A stretch of DNA of 28,392 bases from an uncultured Cocleimonas sp. (GCA_937974135.1 CALJIH010000181.1:1-28392); one strand, 5' to 3'; positions 1 through 8,425 are shown, counted from the stretch's first letter. Notes: generated by a model not told the origin, from the letters alone. Program-made: numbers and translations.

Positions 1-759
1 AAATATCGATTGATTTAATTCAGTATGTTGAATAAACGAACGCATTTCTACGCATAATTCAGCGGTATTTAGTGGGGTAAAATCATTATCAAAACCCTGT
101 TCTATTTTGCCTTCTTGGCTATGGTCAAATAATACTAAAGTTGCTAGATATTCGGGTTGTGTAGCATTCACTAGTTTTGCTGAGTTAATCGCGTGCTGCT
201 CTGAAAAGCGTTTTCCACCCATGCCATTAATAACCATTACTGATACTTTTATGCCTGCTGCTTTGGCTTTCAGGATTGAGTCTTTGGTGCTCTCAAATGT
301 TTCGCCTTTATTGATCTTCTCCAGCACCTCGTCATCTCCTGACTCGGCTCCAATATAAATTAGGCTTAATCCTAATTCCCGCAGTTCTTTTAACTCATCT
401 TCCGTTTTATTTTTGATATTGCGAGGCAAGCAATAAGCCGACACCCGTGTAACTGAAGGTATGTGCTGTTTGATTGCTTCTAAGATGGTTTTTAAACGAC
501 GATAGGATAAAACCATCGCATCACCGTCACCTAAAAACACTCGACGCGTTAGTGGTAATTGTTTGCCACAGCGTTTTATTTCTTCGATAACTTTATCTTC
601 AGCCTTCGGGGAAAACTTCTTTTGTGGCGCGGTATACATTTCGCAAAACGTGCATTTATTCCAGCTACAACCATTGGTGACTTGCAAGATAAGTGATCGA
701 CCTTCGCTAGGTGGACGAAAAACAGGCTGGATATATTCTATAGGTGGCTCTTGAAACAT
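1..759 (-). CDS. Radical SAM protein, partial (3' end outside window)
   Basis: Translating the minus strand from the ATG at 759 gives 253 residues, still open at the left edge. Residues 24-40 contain TNGCSWNKCTFCEMY. Cysteines 31, 36 and 39 would ligate the [4Fe-4S] cluster that cleaves S-adenosylmethionine. The spacing is C-x4-C-x2-C, not the textbook C-x3-C-x2-C; the NGCS-x-NKCTFC form is typical of one Elp3/COG1032-like branch of the superfamily. A downstream FLGDGDA segment fits the SAM-binding barrel of that branch. The ORF track does not capture this reading because it lacks a stop inside the window. The substrate cannot be inferred. It is divergent from the MOSC gene across 125 bp. Family assignment is firm; reaction unknown. 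Confidence 0.85.
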   Translation of the reverse strand, partial: MFQEPPIEYIQPVFRPPSEGRSLILQVTNGCSWNKCTFCEMYTAPQKKFSPKAEDKVIEEIKRCGKQLPLTRRVFLGDGDAMVLSYRRLKTILEAIKQHIPSVTRVSAYCLPRNIKNKTEDELKELRELGLSLIYIGAESGDDEVLEKINKGETFESTKDSILKAKAAGIKVSVMVINGMGGKRFSEQHAINSAKLVNATQPEYLATLVLFDHSQEGKIEQGFDNDFTPLNTAELCVEMRSFIQHTELNQSIF

Positions 760-884
760 TGTTTAATACTCTAGATTGACTCTTAATTATAGGGTCACTT
801 TTCTAAGATTAAAGGATCCATATTTTAAATTCACAACCAACTTAATTTGATAAGATTACTTATTTTTACATTGATGGCACGGCT

Positions 885-1691
885 ATGACGAGTGAAATTA
901 ACGTTACCCAACTATTTATTTACCCTGTGAAGTCATTAGCAGGTATTCAATTGGAGCAATCCAACATTGATAGCATGGGTCTACAATATGACCGTCGCTG
1001 GATGTTAGTCACCCCTGATGGGATGTTTATGTCACAGCGCAAAACGCCAAAAATGGCTCTAATTCAGACCGCTTTAGAAGAGGGTGGATTAGTGCTTTCG
1101 ACTGCTGGAAAATCACCCCACAAGGTTCCGTCCACGACCAAAAACTCTAACAAGATGACGGTGGAAGTATGGGGCGATCAGATTGAAGCATCTATGGTAG
1201 GAAAAGAGAGTGATGATTGGCTAACTGATGCCTTAGGTATCGAATGTCATTTGGTTTATATAGCCGATGATGTTGTCCGACAGTGTGACTTAAACTTTTC
1301 CAAAGAAGGGGAACGCACAGGTTTTGCTGATGGCTTTCCAATTCTCATTGTTTCTGAGGAATCATTAACTGACCTAAACCAACGCTTAGATAAAGCGGTA
1401 GATATGCGCCGTTTTCGCCCAAACATTGTGATTTCAGGTATTGATGCCTTTGAAGAAGACAATCTCAAAGATTTCAGGATCGGTGATTTAGCCATGAAAG
1501 GTGTTAAAATCTGTAGTCGTTGCCCGTTGCCGATGGTTGATCCTGATTTAGGCGAACGTACTAGCCAAGAACCAATTGCCACCCTCTCAACATATCGAAA
1601 ATGGGATGGTAATATTTTCTTTGGCATGAATGTAATTCATCAACAACAGGGGGTTATTTCTGTGGGTGATCAATTACATTTACAGTCATAA
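885..1691 (+). CDS. MOSC domain protein (YcbX-like, without ferredoxin domain)
   Basis: A 268-residue protein with an N-terminal MOSC beta-barrel domain (about residues 5-100, with the characteristic PVKS and YDRRWMLV segments). The MOSC domain proper follows (about 140-265), including DGFPILIVSEESL, RFRPNIVI and CSRCPLPMVDPDLGER. Cys213 in the RC(P/V)xPxVDP motif corresponds to the conserved MOSC cysteine that coordinates or transfers sulfur to molybdenum cofactor in the MOCOS/mARC/YcbX group. E. coli YcbX is about 100 residues longer because of a C-terminal 2Fe-2S domain, which is absent here; a separate electron donor would be needed for N-hydroxylated substrate reduction. No molybdenum genes are adjacent. 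Convergent with the lipoprotein metallopeptidase gene. Family firm, substrate unknown. Confidence 0.88.
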   Translation: MTSEINVTQLFIYPVKSLAGIQLEQSNIDSMGLQYDRRWMLVTPDGMFMSQRKTPKMALIQTALEEGGLVLSTAGKSPHKVPSTTKNSNKMTVEVWGDQIEASMVGKESDDWLTDALGIECHLVYIADDVVRQCDLNFSKEGERTGFADGFPILIVSEESLTDLNQRLDKAVDMRRFRPNIVISGIDAFEEDNLKDFRIGDLAMKGVKICSRCPLPMVDPDLGERTSQEPIATLSTYRKWDGNIFFGMNVIHQQQGVISVGDQLHLQS

Positions 1692-1699
1692 AATAGATT

Positions 1700-1721
1700 A
1701 AAAAGACACCCCCCTACTTTT
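1700..1721 (+). repeat. Dispersed C-rich repeat, copy A
   Basis: Core GACACCCCCCTACTTTT preceded by five A, starting 9 bases after the MOSC stop codon. Bases 1696-1721 are identical to 27696-27721 (copy G), a 26-bp exact match between gaps 26 kb apart. A separate hairpin follows directly. Single copy, no inverted partner. Confidence 0.85.
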
Positions 1722-1722
1722 A

Positions 1723-1755
1723 TGAGGTTTTTATTCATTGATAATGAAAACCTCA
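1723..1755. terminator. Hairpin between convergent genes, candidate bidirectional terminator
   Basis: TGAGGTTTT (1723-1731) pairs with AAAACCTCA (1747-1755). Inside, TCATT/AATGA around a GAT loop extends the stem. It lies between the MOSC gene (+) and the metallopeptidase gene (-), where a shared terminator is expected. No long U-run follows on the plus side, so efficiency is uncertain. Confidence 0.5.
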
Positions 1756-1812
1756 CCCTTCGGGCTGCTGTCGTTATACTCCAACATTGTCTCGGCAATC
1801 GCCTCGGCTTAG

Positions 1813-2844
1813 CTATTTTGCTTTTTTTAGGTCTTCTCTTTTCTGATAATAATTATAGAAGGTTTCGAAATCGTAATTCATTGCTTTTAATTGCTTAGAA
1901 AAGTCTGGCACTAATTTATAGTAAACACCAATCACGGCAAGTTTGGCGTTATTCAATGGGTGCTTGGTGAACCAACGATCAAAACGTTTATCCCCGTTCC
2001 ATGTTTTTTTAAGGTTAGCGTAACGTTGTTTTAGTTGCTTAAAGATGCGTTTTTTACCGCTTTCTTTTTTAGTATCTGATTGTTTAATTTTATAAAACGC
2101 TCTCAGTTCTTCGCTAGTTTCTAGTAACAAATTAAAAAATTGCCAGCGCATTTTTACATGCTTATTGTAGCGTTGCAGTGATTCAGGTCGATTTTCTTTA
2201 AGCCATAGTCTTGTGCCCTCTTCACCGACGGCGCTTGCAAAAGCCTCATTAAACGCTGAATTGTTTTTTCTGAATAAACGTTGATGCGCAAGTTCATGAA
2301 AGACTACTTCGGCAGTAGAACTAATACTGCCCGTAAACATAGTACTCACTATTGGGTCATCAAATACACCCAAGGTAGAGTAAGCAGGCGATGCGATAAT
2401 ATGTACGTCATGACCTAATTTTCTGTGTTTTTCAGCTTCTTGCTCTGCTCTCGCTTTATTGAAATACACCAAATAACTGACACAACCGCCAAATGGAAAA
2501 CAGGTTTGTATCGGATCAATTGAGTATTTTTTAGTGGCGACGATATTCCATGTGAGTGCCTCTTCTTTCACTTCAACAAAACTTGTGTAACTGCCATTTT
2601 TAGGAAGTTTTAATCGGTCGTAAGCGAATTTGCGGATATTTTTTACGGCTGTAATCTGCTCACGTCTTTTTTCAGAAAGTTTATCGCTTCTAAGTAACTG
2701 GTTAATCGGCTCGCGCTTACTCATCAAAGTAAGATGACCAGAGGTACTTTGGGCTAGATAACTAATGCCACTACATGCCGATAGAAACTGTACGATTACT
2801 AGAAAAGTAATTATCTTTAAAACGTTAACTTTGCTAGTTTTCAT
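1813..2844 (-). CDS. Lipoprotein zinc aminopeptidase of the COG4324 / DUF2265 type
   Basis: 343 residues. The N-terminus has a basic start, a hydrophobic stretch (residues 8-21) and the lipobox LSAC with Cys24, so it should be a lipid-anchored envelope protein. The zinc-protease signature HELAH lies at 183-187, with two zinc histidines and the catalytic Glu184. The following FNEAFAS segment (Glu200) is the likely third metal ligand, a gluzincin-like layout seen in the family annotated as predicted aminopeptidase. Cysteines 115 and 121 could form a disulfide. The start lies 4 bases after the panC stop on the same strand, so it is probably the last gene of the pcnB-folK-panB-panC transcript, though a biochemical link to pantothenate synthesis is not evident. 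Function is from family only. Confidence 0.8.
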   Translation of the reverse strand: MKTSKVNVLKIITFLVIVQFLSACSGISYLAQSTSGHLTLMSKREPINQLLRSDKLSEKRREQITAVKNIRKFAYDRLKLPKNGSYTSFVEVKEEALTWNIVATKKYSIDPIQTCFPFGGCVSYLVYFNKARAEQEAEKHRKLGHDVHIIASPAYSTLGVFDDPIVSTMFTGSISSTAEVVFHELAHQRLFRKNNSAFNEAFASAVGEEGTRLWLKENRPESLQRYNKHVKMRWQFFNLLLETSEELRAFYKIKQSDTKKESGKKRIFKQLKQRYANLKKTWNGDKRFDRWFTKHPLNNAKLAVIGVYYKLVPDFSKQLKAMNYDFETFYNYYQKREDLKKAK

Positions 2845-2848
2845 CGAA

Positions 2849-3697
2849 TTATTTAAGGCTAACAGTTATGTTGTCAATCAAACGGGCTTTACCTAACCAA
2901 GCTGACGCCAGTATTACTAACTCTTTATCGTCTTTAGTCGCCACCGATAAATCACCCGCATTTCTGATCTCGATATAGTCCGGCTTGAACCCTTTTTTGC
3001 TTAACTCATCGATGGCATTTGCTTGCAGGGTTAAATAATCTCTTTCACCATCATCAATAGCCTGTTTGATTTTTGACATTTCTGCAAACAAGCCAGGTGC
3101 GATCTCATTACGCTCTTTTTCATTTAAATAGTTATTTCGAGAGCTCATGGCTAAACCAGATTCTTCTCTTGCCGTAGGCGCTGCAATTATTTCTATGCCG
3201 AAATCTAGATCTCGTTCCATGCGACGAATCAGCATCAGCTGTTGGAAATCTTTTTTACCGAATACTGAAATATCAGGTTGGACTAGGTTAAATAACTTCG
3301 CAACGATAGTCGCCACACCAGAGAAATGCCCCGGACGGGAATCACCTTCCAAAATTTCACTAATGCCATCAACCTCAACGCGTGCAGCACTGCCTTCGGG
3401 ATACATTTCATCAGCTTGCGGTAAAAATACCAGATCTACATTTTCAGCTTTTAATAAAGCCAAGTCATTTTCAAGTGTTTTAGGATATGCCGCCAAATCT
3501 TCCGGCTTGTCAAATTGTGTAGGATTCAAAAAAATAGAGACTACTACACGATCTGCAACTTCCTTTGCTTTTCTAACTAAAGATAAATGACCATCATGTA
3601 AATTTCCTAGTGTAGGAACAAATGCTGTGACTTCATTGTTAGATCGATATCCTCGCATAACTACGCGAAGTGCATCTTTATCGGGTGCTTGAATCAT
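2849..3697 (-). CDS. panC: Pantothenate synthetase (pantoate--beta-alanine ligase)
   Basis: 282 residues, the usual length. It condenses pantoate with beta-alanine using ATP, through a pantoyl-adenylate, to make pantothenate, the precursor of coenzyme A. Visible motifs are PTLGNLHDGHLSLV (28-41), containing the HxGH nucleotide-binding signature (His34, His37), NPTQF (58-62), the FGKKDFQQ segment (146-153) and the KMSKS-like AMSSRN (183-188). It lies downstream of panB across a 102-base gap that is unusually large for this operon because it contains the interrupted repeat copy B. A panD gene, which would supply beta-alanine, is not in the window. Confidence 0.97.
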   Translation of the reverse strand: MIQAPDKDALRVVMRGYRSNNEVTAFVPTLGNLHDGHLSLVRKAKEVADRVVVSIFLNPTQFDKPEDLAAYPKTLENDLALLKAENVDLVFLPQADEMYPEGSAARVEVDGISEILEGDSRPGHFSGVATIVAKLFNLVQPDISVFGKKDFQQLMLIRRMERDLDFGIEIIAAPTAREESGLAMSSRNNYLNEKERNEIAPGLFAEMSKIKQAIDDGERDYLTLQANAIDELSKKGFKPDYIEIRNAGDLSVATKDDKELVILASAWLGKARLIDNITVSLK

Positions 3698-3716
3698 AAT
3701 GAATTAAAAACCTTGT

Positions 3717-3787
3717 AAAAGTAGGGGGGTGTACTCGACATATTTCGATTAAGCTCAACACGAGAGCTCAACAGAACTGTCTTTTTA
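3717..3787 (-). repeat. Dispersed C-rich repeat, copy B, split by a 48-bp segment
   Basis: On the plus strand, AAAAGTAGGGGGGTGT (3717-3732) is one part of the repeat and CTTTTTA (3781-3787) is the remainder. Removing 3733-3780 rejoins the consensus exactly. TGT occurs on both sides of the break (3730-3732 and 3778-3780), as expected for a short insertion with a 3-bp target duplication. The inserted piece carries CTCRACA three times, at 3734, 3754 and 3767. The C-rich strand is the panB coding strand, just downstream of the panB stop. Confidence 0.75.
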
Positions 3788-3799
3788 ATTTATTTGGCT

Positions 3800-4597
3800 C
3801 TAAAAGAAGCACTGCTGATCAGTTGGGAATGTGCCATCTCTTACAGCATCCACATACGCTTTAATTGCTTCTGGTATATTACGACCATCGACTAAAAAAT
3901 TTAATGAAAATTTGGGTGCAAGGTCTGAAATACCTATCATATCCTGTAGCACTAAAACCTGACCATCACAAACACGGCCAGCTCCAATTCCAATTGTAGG
4001 TATTTCTAATTTTTTGGTGATTTTTTCTGCTAAATCAACCGGCACACATTCTAATACAACCGCATCTGCGCCAGCATCTTGTAGCGCAAGGGCGTCAGAT
4101 AACATTTGTTTCGCGACCTTATTATCACGGCCTTGCACTTTATAACCTCCCAATTTATGTACAGTTTGAGGGGTTAAACCAATATGTGCACATACCGGTA
4201 CACCATGACGAGTCATGTGTCGAACTGTGTCTAATTGCGCTTCTCCACCTTCAAGCTTAATGATATGTGCATGACCCTCTTGCATCAAACGCGCAGCATT
4301 GGTGATCGCTTGATTTGGGTTGGTATAGCTCATAAATGGCAAATCAGCCATCACCAGCGAATGTTTTGTTTGTGGTTCAACCGCTTTTGAGTGATAGATA
4401 ATATCGTCTACACTCACTGGTACGGTTGATTCGTGTCCTTGAATAACCATACCTAGCGAATCCCCCACAAGAATTATATCTACACCCTGCTCATCAACTA
4501 CTCGGGCAAAACTTGAGTCATATGCGGTTAAAGCGACAATTTTTTTACCATCTTCTTTCATTTCACGGATTGTTTTTACCGTTACTTTATTCGACAT
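3800..4597 (-). CDS. panB: 3-methyl-2-oxobutanoate hydroxymethyltransferase (ketopantoate synthase)
   Basis: 265 residues. It transfers a hydroxymethyl group from 5,10-methylene-tetrahydrofolate to 2-oxoisovalerate, the first committed step to pantoate. The TIM-barrel family signature is clear: ALTAYD (22-27), LVGDSLGMV (43-51) with Asp46, ADLPF with Asp85 and KLEGG with Glu116 as magnesium ligands, and the catalytic glutamate in VLECVP (Glu183). Its start overlaps the end of folK by 11 bases, so translation is probably coupled. Folate-linked FolK and folate-using PanB being adjacent is the standard gammaproteobacterial order. Confidence 0.97.
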   Translation of the reverse strand: MSNKVTVKTIREMKEDGKKIVALTAYDSSFARVVDEQGVDIILVGDSLGMVIQGHESTVPVSVDDIIYHSKAVEPQTKHSLVMADLPFMSYTNPNQAITNAARLMQEGHAHIIKLEGGEAQLDTVRHMTRHGVPVCAHIGLTPQTVHKLGGYKVQGRDNKVAKQMLSDALALQDAGADAVVLECVPVDLAEKITKKLEIPTIGIGAGRVCDGQVLVLQDMIGISDLAPKFSLNFLVDGRNIPEAIKAYVDAVRDGTFPTDQQCFF

Positions 4598-5138
4598 GAT
4601 GAAATTCCTTGATGTTGTGTAACTCTGTATTCGACAGGACTTTTATACATTCTAAAATAGAGGTCGTTTCATTGTTTTTCAAGTTTGGCATTTGTTCCGT
4701 ACAATTTAAATCACGTAATGGAAATAACACAAACGCACGCTCACAAATTCTAGGGTGTGGCACCGTTAACCGTTTGGTGTTTATGGTTTTATCTGCATAA
4801 AACAATAGATCTAAATCTAGGGTTCTAGCTCCCCAACGCACAACCCCTTGACGAACTCGATCATTATCATTTTCTATTTTTTGTAGTAAATCGAGCAGTG
4901 CTTCAGCTTTCAAATCGGTTTTTAACTTAGCAGCAGCATTCAGATAGTCTGGTTGGTCTTGTGGGCCGTGCGGTTTGCTTTTATAGAATTTAGAAACAGT
5001 CAGGTCATGTATGTTTGCATGTGACTCTAAATCTTGGATAGCTTGATTTAAATACGCTAATGAATCACCCATATTACTTCCTAAGGCGATATAACATGTG
5101 ACTTTGGTGCTAGTAGTATTGTCAGTTTCAAGCGTCAT
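4587..5138 (-). CDS. folK: 7,8-dihydropterin pyrophosphokinase (HPPK), folate synthesis
   Basis: 183 residues. It moves pyrophosphate from ATP to 6-hydroxymethyl-7,8-dihydropterin ahead of dihydropteroate synthase. The start YIALGSNMGD (16-25) and the signature RWGARTLDLDLLFY (101-114) are present; Asp108 and Asp110 are the two magnesium-binding aspartates of HPPK. PHPRICERAFVLFPL follows, as in the family. The first dozen residues are polar and unconserved. It lies 31 bases after pcnB and overlaps panB by 11 bases, consistent with one operon. Confidence 0.95.
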   Translation of the reverse strand: MTLETDNTTSTKVTCYIALGSNMGDSLAYLNQAIQDLESHANIHDLTVSKFYKSKPHGPQDQPDYLNAAAKLKTDLKAEALLDLLQKIENDNDRVRQGVVRWGARTLDLDLLFYADKTINTKRLTVPHPRICERAFVLFPLRDLNCTEQMPNLKNNETTSILECIKVLSNTELHNIKEFHHVE

Positions 5139-5169
5139 TGTTAGCTGAATAGTTTAGCTTTATACCGTT

Positions 5170-6459
5170 TTAATTTTTGCTTCTACGTCTAGGTTTACGA
5201 CTATGTTTTGAAGATGAGGCAGCATGACACATAGCCTTTTTCTCCTTTAAATCCACTTCTTGGATCAACGTCCACCAATTGCATTCAGACATTGGAAGCT
5301 CCCCACATTGCGCGCGCAAACACATAAAATCATAAGATGCTCTGAAGCGTTTATGATCCAATAAACGCAAAACTCGTCGCTCATTTTTAAAACTGAACAA
5401 ACCTTGTAAAGTCCAAATTTCTCGCGTCATATTGCTAAATCGGCGCGGTACAGATATACATTTTACTTGTTCTGAAAAGGCATCAGAGGCGGCTGAATGC
5501 ATAGATTGCAAGGCCGGATTTCCCAACTCTTTGTACATCTTGAAACCTTCGCTTACGCGTTTCCAGAGCATAACCGCAAATAAAAATGCTGGGGTAACGG
5601 GCATATCCGCTCTTATTCTGCGATCGGTATTCTCAAGTGCAGCATAAACAAGCTGGGTGTAACTACCCTCGTTACCATCCTTGTCGATATCTTCTGCAAG
5701 GCTTGTTTCTGCTTCTGGGAACAAGTATTGGAATAGTTGATATTCGCGCAGTGCTTCAAGAATTTTTATCGCTTGGCCACTATGGAACAGTTTTAGTGAT
5801 TCATCGAATAAACGTGCTGGTGCTATGTTGCCAAGTAGGCTTGCTAATTCGCGAATCGGTGCTTCGGTTTCTTTTTCAATCTTAAGACCTAACTTTGACG
5901 CAAAGCGTATTGCACGAAGCATTCTAACGGGATCTTCGCGATAACGAACCTCAGGATCACCTATCATGCGCAACTGTAATTTCTTAAGATCAGACACGCC
6001 ACCTACAAAATCAACAACTTCTGCATTTTTTAGGTCATAAAAAAGCGCGTTTACGGTGAAATCACGTCGATACGCATCTTCTTCTAAGGTCCCATAAACA
6101 TTGTCGTGAATAATTCGACCGTGTTGTCCAACTAAACCACTATCGCTGTTGTTATGTGGTGCTCTAAATGTAGCAACCTCAAAATATTCTCGTCCAAAAT
6201 GGACATGCGCTAAACGAAAGCGTCTGCCGATTATTCGCGTAGAGGGCAACACTTGTTTGATTTGTTCGGGAGTTGCGTTAGTCGCGATATCAAAATCTTT
6301 AGGAATAATTCCTAACAATAAATCGCGCACAGCACCGCCTACTAAGTAAGCTTCGTATCCAGCATCAGTAAGGGAATTTAAAATAGTTCGGGCTTTTTTA
6401 TCAATTTCCCGTGAATTAATACCATGCTCGTTGGCTGGTATTTTAGTGGCTGAACTCAT
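5170..6459 (-). CDS. pcnB: Poly(A) polymerase I
   Basis: 429 residues, slightly shorter than the 465-residue E. coli enzyme. It adds 3' poly(A) tails that mark RNAs for decay. The nucleotidyltransferase head is visible: LVGGAVRDLLLG (39-50) and DFDIATNAT (56-63), with the catalytic DxD at Asp56/Asp58. RRFRLAHVHFG and FEVATFR follow. RRDFTVNALFYD and EDPVRMLRAIRFASKLGL (tRNA nucleotidyltransferase/PAP core) come next. The C-terminus is strongly basic (KHSRKPRRRSK), as in bacterial PAP I. CCA-adding enzyme is the main alternative, but the RRFRLAHV segment and basic tail favour PcnB. It heads the folK-panB-panC cluster. No strong Shine-Dalgarno is visible before the ATG. Confidence 0.93.
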   Translation of the reverse strand: MSSATKIPANEHGINSREIDKKARTILNSLTDAGYEAYLVGGAVRDLLLGIIPKDFDIATNATPEQIKQVLPSTRIIGRRFRLAHVHFGREYFEVATFRAPHNNSDSGLVGQHGRIIHDNVYGTLEEDAYRRDFTVNALFYDLKNAEVVDFVGGVSDLKKLQLRMIGDPEVRYREDPVRMLRAIRFASKLGLKIEKETEAPIRELASLLGNIAPARLFDESLKLFHSGQAIKILEALREYQLFQYLFPEAETSLAEDIDKDGNEGSYTQLVYAALENTDRRIRADMPVTPAFLFAVMLWKRVSEGFKMYKELGNPALQSMHSAASDAFSEQVKCISVPRRFSNMTREIWTLQGLFSFKNERRVLRLLDHKRFRASYDFMCLRAQCGELPMSECNWWTLIQEVDLKEKKAMCHAASSSKHSRKPRRRSKN

Positions 6460-6502
6460 TCGTTGAAAAAGCTTATATGGTGTGGTTTATTGAATGGATA
6501 CT

Positions 6503-7699
6503 TTAACATACATATCGTGCATTAGACATTTTGGCGATGCATTGACCTAAACGTTTAATTCCCTCTTCGATTTTCTCTTCATTTACCGTAACAAAGCTCA
6601 ATCTCATGGTATTTTGTTGAATTTTATCAACATAAAATGGAATACCTGGCACAAATGCTACTTTGTTTTGAATCGCTTCATCAAATAAATCCATGGATGA
6701 AATATGATCAGGTATAGTTACCCATAGAAACATTCCCCCCTCTGAAGGCGCAACATGAACTTCCTTTGGGAAGTGTTTTTCAATAGCACTAATCATCGCT
6801 TCTTTGTGACGCGCGTAATGTTCGATAATGGTAGCAATATGATCGTCCAATGAATTCTCGGTTAAATACTTCAACATCACTTGTTGAGAGAAATAATTGG
6901 TATGTAAATCCGCTGCTTGTTTTGCAATGGTAAGTGGCTCGATTAGCCAATCTGGTGCGACAATCCAGCCTAATCTAAATGAAGGTACGACTATTTTAGA
7001 AAACGTACCCAATAATAAGGTATTTTCTGGCGCTAACTCATAAAAACTTGAGCGGGGTGTACCTGAAAAGCGTAAAGCACCATAAGGGTCATCCTGTACT
7101 AGCAATGTATTATGCTGTTTGATGATGTTTGCCACCGCTTCTCGATTGGCTTGTGAATACGAAATTCCCGTTGGATTTTGAAAATTTGGCACACTGTATA
7201 ATAATTTGGGTTGTTTTGACGCCAGCACCTGATCTAACTCTTCAAGGTTTAAGCCATCTTCATTCAATTCAACCGTGTGCATCTTAGGCTGAAACAATGC
7301 AAAAGATTGAATAGCTCCCAGATAACCTGGATTTTCGATCGCGATATTATCGCCTTCGTTTAAAAGCACTTTGCCAATTAAATCAAAAGTTTGCTGTGAG
7401 CCATTGGTGATTAAGATATTGTCTGGATTTACCTGCAAACCCTGTTGAGATTTATATCTATTAGAAATCCACTGACGCAAATCTGCATCACCCTCAGTAC
7501 TAGAATACTGCAAGGCCTTTGGCCCGTTGTTTTTTAATACGTCACAACAGGCTGTTTCGATTTGTGACACAGGAAATAATTCAGAATTTGGTAATCCACC
7601 TGCAAACGAGATAACGTCAGGTTGCGTAGTGACTTTAAGAATTTCACGAATAAAGGATTTAGGTACGCTTTTTATTCTATTTGAGAGTAAATTATCCAA
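6503..7699 (-). CDS. PLP aminotransferase, class I/II fold (2-aminoadipate / LysN-like, no GntR domain)
   Basis: With the TTG start proposed here the protein has 398 residues, the usual size for stand-alone COG1167-type aminotransferases. The open frame continues upstream to an ATG at 7852, but the 51 extra residues do not look like family sequence, and that ATG lacks a ribosome site. GAGGAA lies 6 bases before the TTG. Family segments include IKSVPKSFIREIL, ISFAGGLPN, LQYSSTEGDADLR, NFQNPTG, QDDPYG (Asp203, Tyr206) and GTFSKIVVPSFRLGW; the PLP-binding lysine is Lys235. Relatives transaminate aromatic, branched or 2-aminoadipate substrates; the sequence does not settle which. It lies 43 bases upstream of pcnB on the same strand. 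Confidence 0.88.
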   Translation of the reverse strand: MDNLLSNRIKSVPKSFIREILKVTTQPDVISFAGGLPNSELFPVSQIETACCDVLKNNGPKALQYSSTEGDADLRQWISNRYKSQQGLQVNPDNILITNGSQQTFDLIGKVLLNEGDNIAIENPGYLGAIQSFALFQPKMHTVELNEDGLNLEELDQVLASKQPKLLYSVPNFQNPTGISYSQANREAVANIIKQHNTLLVQDDPYGALRFSGTPRSSFYELAPENTLLLGTFSKIVVPSFRLGWIVAPDWLIEPLTIAKQAADLHTNYFSQQVMLKYLTENSLDDHIATIIEHYARHKEAMISAIEKHFPKEVHVAPSEGGMFLWVTIPDHISSMDLFDEAIQNKVAFVPGIPFYVDKIQQNTMRLSFVTVNEEKIEEGIKRLGQCIAKMSNARYVC

Positions 7700-7705
7700 A
7701 CTGCT

Positions 7706-7711
7706 TTCCTC
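7706..7711 (-). promoter_or_regulatory. Ribosome binding site that decides a TTG start
   Basis: On the minus strand GAGGAA is followed by a 6-base spacer (AGCAGT) and TTG at 7699-7697. Neither the upstream ATG at 7852 nor any other in-frame candidate near it has a comparable purine-rich site. Confidence 0.7.
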
Positions 7712-7921
7712 TTTAGCTTTCCAGCAATTGTTTTTATGTGGCAACAATTCTACTGCTAAAACCTCATTTCGACGAGATAAACCATCACTAAAGTACAAAG
7801 ATTCACGAGAAATGGGCGTTTCGATATAGTTTATACACAAACTACCTCTCATCTGATCAGTTTGTTATTCAATAGTAGATTGATTAGTCTAGGATTTTCA
7901 AATAAGAATAAATTTATAAAT

Positions 7922-8425
7922 ATGAATAAAACACAGCTTTTCACACTAAATTCTTTCCTTTTAGCTTTAATTTTTTCTACATCAATCGGTGCTGAGGGGT
8001 TAACTAAGAAAGAGGTTTATTCCTTTAAAGATATAAACGGTAATATCGTCTTTACCGATAAAAGACCTATAACAGAAAAAACATTTAAAACTCAAACAAT
8101 TGAAGTCGCTAATTCTACGAGTGATCGTGAATACACAAATAAACAGGAATATTCTAATAATCAAACTGACTATTCCTATAAGCAAGAAAATAATGAGCGA
8201 ATCGTTAGAGTGATCGTCGAAGACGGTCGGGCTTTTGATAAAAAATCTTATAAGAAAAAGCGCACATTAAAACGCTGTAAATCGTTTAAACGAAAATTTG
8301 ATTATTACAGCGACAAAATGAAATCTGGTTATAAAAACTCAGAATACAAAAAATTAGAAAAGAACCGGAAAAAATACAGAAATCTTCTCTTTAAAAACTG
8401 TAAAACTAATACATTTGCTGATTAG
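7922..8425 (+). CDS. Exported DUF4124-like protein with Lys-rich tail
   Basis: 167 residues from the ATG at 7922; the frame opens earlier at a TTG (7862), but the ATG places a typical signal peptide at the very start (residues 1-24, hydrophobic core LNSFLLALIFSTSIG). The segment VYSFKDINGNIVFTDKRP (about residues 32-49) matches the pattern of DUF4124 domains, which begin many small gammaproteobacterial periplasmic proteins (Y-x-W/F-x-D-x-x-G-x-x-x-F/Y-x-D). The middle is Asn/Tyr/Gln-rich and the last 55 residues are very rich in Lys and Arg, with a Cys pair (CKSFKRK and NCKT). Base composition is more AT-rich than the neighbours. Function unknown. Confidence 0.75.
   Translation: MNKTQLFTLNSFLLALIFSTSIGAEGLTKKEVYSFKDINGNIVFTDKRPITEKTFKTQTIEVANSTSDREYTNKQEYSNNQTDYSYKQENNERIVRVIVEDGRAFDKKSYKKKRTLKRCKSFKRKFDYYSDKMKSGYKNSEYKKLEKNRKKYRNLLFKNCKTNTFAD

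Noticed and set aside
7862..7921. Upstream TTG start for the DUF4124-like gene.
   Set aside because: The 20 extra residues precede a complete signal peptide that begins at the ATG at 7922; no ribosome site supports the TTG.
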